This document shows positions 4,903 through 7,687 of a stretch of 7,687 nt of DNA, piece after piece. Position 1 is the first letter of the stretch. Each line of letters begins with the position of its first letter. The position numbers and the translations under genes were made by a program. The notes below the pieces were generated by a model. It searched no databases, was not told where the DNA came from, and saw only the letters and a program-made list of their open reading frames with translations. This stretch comes from an uncultured Granulicatella sp. (lineage in GTDB: Bacteria; Bacillota; Bacilli; Lactobacillales; Aerococcaceae), in NCBI GenBank assembly GCA_900551535.1, contig URWJ01000066.1, positions 1 to 7,687 on the forward strand, given 5' to 3'.

Positions 4903-4956
4903 ATGACACACTTAAGTATCGTATTAGAATTAAATACGCGTTGGCAAAGCCACTAG
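4903..4956 (+). CDS. 17-residue leader peptide with a single Trp codon
   Basis: An ideal RBS, AAAGGAG (4888-4894), lies 8 bases before ATG; the frame reads MTHLSIVLELNTRWQSH and stops at TAG (4954-4956). The single Trp codon (TGG, 4942-4944) is codon 14, four codons before the stop. The ORF sits about 25 bases after the predicted transcription start and 220 bases before the trpX gene, and the RNA behind it holds mutually exclusive hairpins ending in a terminator. That arrangement is the mark of a leader peptide whose translation is sensed. Classical Trp leaders have two or more Trp codons in a row, so one is few. I do not recognise this peptide from any described leader. Confidence 0.85.
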   Translation: MTHLSIVLELNTRWQSH

Positions 4957-5135
4957 ATACAGGTTGTTCTTAACGTACTTTTGTACATATAGATACAACC
5001 TTCATTGACGTGAACTTGTATCTATGTGGATTTCAATTATAAAGCAAACTCGACCACGTAGATCTATAGACTAGAGCTGACGTGGTCTTTCTATTTGTAT
5101 GAGAGACTCGTAGTAACATACGTAGTCTCTTTTTT
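4957..5135 (+). promoter_or_regulatory. Seven-segment attenuator RNA upstream of trpXYZ
   Basis: Seven segments, each able to pair with its neighbour: 1 (4961-4967), 2 (4986-5001), 3 (5016-5029), 4 (5052-5066), 5 (5072-5091), 6 (5101-5112), 7 (5119-5130). Pairings: 1:2, 7 bp; 2:3, 13 bp with one wobble; 3:4 (5020-5029 with 5054-5063), 10 bp with one wobble; 4:5 (5052-5059 with 5080-5087), 8 bp plus inner pairs; 5:6 (5084-5091 with 5101-5108), 8 bp with two wobbles; 6:7, 11 bp with one bulge. Only 6:7 is followed by a good T run. The set 2:3, 4:5, 6:7 ends transcription; the set 1:2, 3:4, 5:6 avoids the terminator. A ribosome at the leader stop would cover segment 1. There is no T-box sequence such as GGGTGG. 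Confidence 0.75.
5102..5135 (+). terminator. Attenuator terminator (segments 6:7)
   Basis: AGAGACTCGTA (5102-5112) pairs with TACG plus AGTCTCT (5119-5130, bulged T5123) around a 6-base loop, followed by T5 (5131-5135), T6 with the last stem base. It lies 45 bases before trpX and after the promoter, so it must be overcome for the transporter to be expressed. Confidence 0.85.
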
Positions 5136-5179
5136 AATTGAGTTTGCGAACAACTATTTAATTTTTGGAGGAATTCATC

Positions 5180-6214
5180 ATGAAAAAGAACAAAAGCATT
5201 TATTTATTCGGAGCATTATTAGTATTAGTAGTCATTGGAGCATTATTCTTCAATCAATCAGGAGATAAAAATAAAGAAACAAACGCAACTAACACAGCGT
5301 CTACGCAAACAGAAACCGTTAAAATTGGGGTATTACAATTACTTAGCCACCCAGCCTTAGATGCGATTTATAAAGGGTTACAAGACGAATTGAAGAACGA
5401 AGGATATGAAGTTGGTAAAAACTTAGAAATCGATCTTCAAAACGCACAAGGCGACCAAAGTAACTTAGCAAGCATGTCTGAAAAATTAGTTTCAGGTGGA
5501 AACAACATTTTAGTAGGGATTACAACTCCTGCAACATTAGCGTTAGCGAACAATACAAAAGAAACACCAATTATCATGGGTGGGATTACTTATCCAGTTG
5601 AAGCTGGTTTAATCGCAAGTGAATCAAAACCAGGAAACAACATTACTGGTGTTAGTGACCGTACACCAATCAAACAACAATTAGAAATTATGAAACAAGT
5701 ACTTCCTAACATGAAGAAAGTCGGTATCCTTTACACTTCAAGCGAAGATAACGCCGTAAAACAAGCTGAAGAAGCTGAAAAATATGCTAAAGAATTAGGT
5801 TTAGAAGTTAAAGTTTCAACGATTGCAAACACAAACGATATTCAACAAGTAACTGAAAGCTTAGCAAGCCAAGTAGATGCCATCTTCGTTCCAATCGATA
5901 ACACAATTGCAAGTGCAATGGCAACAGTGACTCAAGTAACAGATGCAGTTAAAGTGCCAGTATTCCCTTCAGCTGATACAATGGTTGCTGACGGTGGAGT
6001 ATTAGGTGTAGGTGTTGACCAATACCAAATCGGTGTAGAAACAGCTAAAGTAGTTGTAAAAGTTCTAAAAGGTGCAAACCCAGCCGATACACCAATCACA
6101 TTAGCAAACAAAGGTGTTGTATATGTTAACGAAGAAAAAGCGAAAAAATTAGGCATTACAATTCCAGAAAGTATCTTAAAAGATGCACAAAAAGTAACAC
6201 CAACAAATAAATAA
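5180..6214 (+). CDS. trpX: Tryptophan ABC transporter substrate-binding protein (TrpX family)
   Basis: A 344-residue solute-binding protein of the ABC_sub_bind family (PF04392 type), as in TrpX of streptococcal tryptophan transporters. A hydrophobic segment (about 7-24, IYLFGALLVLVVIGALFF) follows MKKNKS, then an Asn/Thr-rich linker (28-46), then the two-lobe binding domain from VKIGVLQLLSHPALDAIYKGL (47 on). Other markers are QGDQSNLASMSEKL, VGITTPATLAL, GVSDRTPIKQQL, VGILYTSSEDNA and the C-terminal VVYVNEEKAKKLGITIPESIL. No lipobox cysteine is present, unlike most Gram-positive binding proteins, so it is probably held by an uncleaved helix or released. GGAGG (5167-5171) is 8 bases before ATG; an in-frame TTG at 5165 lies over the RBS. 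First gene of an operon with trpY and trpZ. The tryptophan specificity is inferred from the family and from the leader. Confidence 0.88.
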   Translation: MKKNKSIYLFGALLVLVVIGALFFNQSGDKNKETNATNTASTQTETVKIGVLQLLSHPALDAIYKGLQDELKNEGYEVGKNLEIDLQNAQGDQSNLASMSEKLVSGGNNILVGITTPATLALANNTKETPIIMGGITYPVEAGLIASESKPGNNITGVSDRTPIKQQLEIMKQVLPNMKKVGILYTSSEDNAVKQAEEAEKYAKELGLEVKVSTIANTNDIQQVTESLASQVDAIFVPIDNTIASAMATVTQVTDAVKVPVFPSADTMVADGGVLGVGVDQYQIGVETAKVVVKVLKGANPADTPITLANKGVVYVNEEKAKKLGITIPESILKDAQKVTPTNK

Positions 6215-6223
6215 GATAGTTTA

Positions 6224-6300
6224 GAAACGTTGATATGATAACAACTCTATGAGGTGGTGGTTCATACACAATATGACTTAAACGTCATATTGATCGTTTC
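6224..6300 (+). repeat. Intercistronic hairpin between trpX and trpY
   Basis: CAATATGAC (6269-6277) pairs perfectly with GTCATATTG (6284-6292), loop of 6 bases. GAAACG (6224-6229) can pair with CGTTTC (6295-6300) and enclose it. No T run follows, so it is not a terminator. Such a hairpin could protect the trpX message end, giving more binding protein than permease, as in other ABC operons. Confidence 0.6.
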
Positions 6301-6320
6301 AGAGGAGGATTTTTTTCGAA

Positions 6321-7217
6321 ATGGATTTAGTAATTTCTTCGATTTCTCAAGGGATATTATGGGGCGTATTATCTCTCGGGTTATTCATTAGTTTTCGAAT
6401 TTTAAATATTGCAGATATGACGACTGAGGGGAGCTTTCCTCTCGGGGCTGCGACTTGTGTGATTTTGATTCAACAAGGAGTGAACCCATTTTTAGCAACG
6501 CTTGTAGCGATGATTGCCGGAGCGCTTGCTGGTGGGGTGACAGCGTTCCTTATGACTGTTTGTAAAATTCCAAGTTTATTAGCAGGGATTTTAACAATGA
6601 CGTCACTCTTATCCATCAACTTACGTGTGATGGGGAAAGCGAATATCACACTTCTTGGACAAGATACGATTTTTAGTGTCTTTTCAAAACTAGGCTTACC
6701 AAAGTATTTTGACATTATCATTATGGGGCTTGTCGTGATTGGGATTTTAATTTTCCTCATGTATTGCTTCTTCAAAACAGAATTTGGACAAGCACTGATT
6801 GCGACAGGGGACAACGAAAAGATGGCACGCGCGCTTGGAATTAACACGCGTAAGATGACCGTGTTTGGCTTGATGCTCTCAAACGCACTCATCGCCTTAG
6901 CCGGTGCGATTTTAGCGCAAAACAATGGATACGCAGACGTCAACTCAGGGCTTGGAACCATTGTTATTGCACTAGCTGCGATTATTATCGGTGAAGTGAT
7001 TTTCGCCGACGAATCATTCGTTGGACGTCTTGTCTGCATCCTTTACGGATCAATTATTTATCGTTTACTATTAATGCTTGTGTTGCTACTCAATGTCTTC
7101 CAAGCAAATGACTTTAAGCTCATCTCAGCAGCACTGATTGCATTCTGTTTAACAGTGCCACAAATAAAGAGCTGGATTCAGCAAAAAAGCACACGTCATA
7201 GAAAGGGGGAAAACTAA
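6321..7217 (+). CDS. trpY: Tryptophan ABC transporter permease (TrpY family)
   Basis: A 298-residue integral membrane permease of the branched-chain amino acid (LIV-H, BPD_transp_2) family, as in TrpY. It starts MDLVISSISQGILWGVLSLGLFISFRILNIADMTTEGSF, the typical N-terminus of the family; about eight membrane helices follow (for example 48-66, 70-82, 130-150, 180-200, 216-230, 240-260, 265-282). The cytoplasmic coupling region is near 156-175 (GQALIATGDNEKMARALGINTRK). The loop TGDNEKMARALGI is characteristic of the group. It would form a homodimer with two TrpZ subunits. The RBS GGAGG (6304-6308) is unusually far from the ATG, 12 bases, with a T run between. It is followed without a gap by trpZ. 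Confidence 0.88.
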   Translation: MDLVISSISQGILWGVLSLGLFISFRILNIADMTTEGSFPLGAATCVILIQQGVNPFLATLVAMIAGALAGGVTAFLMTVCKIPSLLAGILTMTSLLSINLRVMGKANITLLGQDTIFSVFSKLGLPKYFDIIIMGLVVIGILIFLMYCFFKTEFGQALIATGDNEKMARALGINTRKMTVFGLMLSNALIALAGAILAQNNGYADVNSGLGTIVIALAAIIIGEVIFADESFVGRLVCILYGSIIYRLLLMLVLLLNVFQANDFKLISAALIAFCLTVPQIKSWIQQKSTRHRKGEN

Positions 7218-7687
7218 ATGAGTATTGAAATTCAACACTTATCAAAAACATTTTTCCCTGGAACTTCACGTGAGCATAAAGCACTAAAAAATGTTAGCTT
7301 ATCCATTCAAGAAGGTGACTTCATTACGATTGTCGGAGGAAATGGTGCAGGGAAATCCACTTTCCTAAACGCGATTGCTGGTAATTTTGCTTTGGACGAA
7401 GGGACAATCTCGTTTGGTGGCCATCAAATCGAACAGACGGCGGATTTTGAACGTGCGGCCTACATTAGCCGTGTTTTCCAAGACCCAATGCAAGGAACGG
7501 CTCCTCGTATGACAGTGGCTGAAAACTTAGCCTTGGCAAATCGTCGTGGTCAAAAACGTAGCCTGTTTAAAACGTCGTCAAAAGAAGAGTTGCAACAATT
7601 CGAGGCCTTACTAGCCCCCCTAGGACTTGGCTTAGAAGACCGTCTTCACACAGAAATCGGACTCTTATCAGGAGGTCAACGTCAAGC
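7218..7687 (+). CDS. trpZ: Tryptophan ABC transporter ATP-binding protein (TrpZ family), 3' end beyond the window
   Basis: The first 157 residues of an ABC ATPase. Walker A is GGNGAGKST (40-48), the Q-loop is FQDP (87-90) with Gln88, and the ABC signature is LSGGQ (150-154). Walker B and the H-loop lie past the window end. The start ATG directly follows the trpY stop codon with no spacing, and AAAGGGGG (7202-7209) inside trpY serves as RBS, so trpY and trpZ are translationally coupled. The overall pattern AYISRVFQDPMQGTAPRMTVAENLALA matches the LivF/TrpZ branch of ATPases. It would supply the energy for the TrpXY complex. The missing C-terminus is due to the window, not to a mutation. Confidence 0.92.
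   Translation, partial: MSIEIQHLSKTFFPGTSREHKALKNVSLSIQEGDFITIVGGNGAGKSTFLNAIAGNFALDEGTISFGGHQIEQTADFERAAYISRVFQDPMQGTAPRMTVAENLALANRRGQKRSLFKTSSKEELQQFEALLAPLGLGLEDRLHTEIGLLSGGQRQ

Noticed and set aside
4879..5179. A T-box leader for tryptophan
   Set aside because: The leader lacks the conserved T-box antiterminator sequence around GGGTGG and the stem I specifier structure; a leader peptide and a hairpin chain are seen instead.
6470..7039. 189-codon frame on the minus strand
   Set aside because: It is antisense to the trpY permease, has no RBS, and its composition (Ser/Pro/Ile-rich) is what a permease gives when read backwards.

Overview
The window looks like a contig end from a low-GC Gram-positive bacterium. 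Evidence is AT-rich intergenic DNA, strong AGGAGG-type ribosome binding sites, class A sortase, short-chain flavodoxin, a Mn-type CDF exporter and a TrpXYZ-type ABC transporter. I infer Lactobacillales (for example the Streptococcus/Enterococcus/Carnobacteriaceae range) but cannot name a genus. The first 20 bases match the 3' end of the Illumina TruSeq read-2 adapter and are very probably not genomic.

Layout. 21-294 (minus): 5' part of a CbiM/NikM-like cobalt or nickel ECF transporter subunit, cut by the contig end. 470-742: small GNAT-fold acetyltransferase-like protein, divergent from it. 743-993: intergenic DNA with overlapping inverted repeats and a strong terminator. 994-2376: two-gene operon, RsmC-like 16S rRNA methyltransferase and class A sortase, closed by a bidirectional terminator. 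2418-3293 (minus): CDF manganese-type exporter, probably starting at TTG. 3303-3894: about 590 bases without an intact gene, holding three copies of a repeat (one inverted) and several hairpins. 3895-4341: flavodoxin with its own extended -10 promoter. 4402-4632: small HTH protein whose RBS sits just behind the flavodoxin terminator.

4844-7687: consensus promoter, 17-codon leader peptide with one Trp codon near its end, long structured leader RNA, then trpX (substrate-binding protein), trpY (permease) and trpZ (ATPase, cut by the window end). This is the most interesting part. The leader has seven segments that can pair with each other in a chain: 2:3, 4:5 and 6:7 (ending in a terminator), or 1:2, 3:4 and 5:6 (no terminator). 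A ribosome on the leader stop codon would cover segment 1, while one waiting at the Trp codon would leave it free. The sequence therefore predicts tryptophan-responsive attenuation by a domino of hairpins. It carries none of the T-box signature I would expect. The pairings are read directly from the bases; the regulatory logic is inference.
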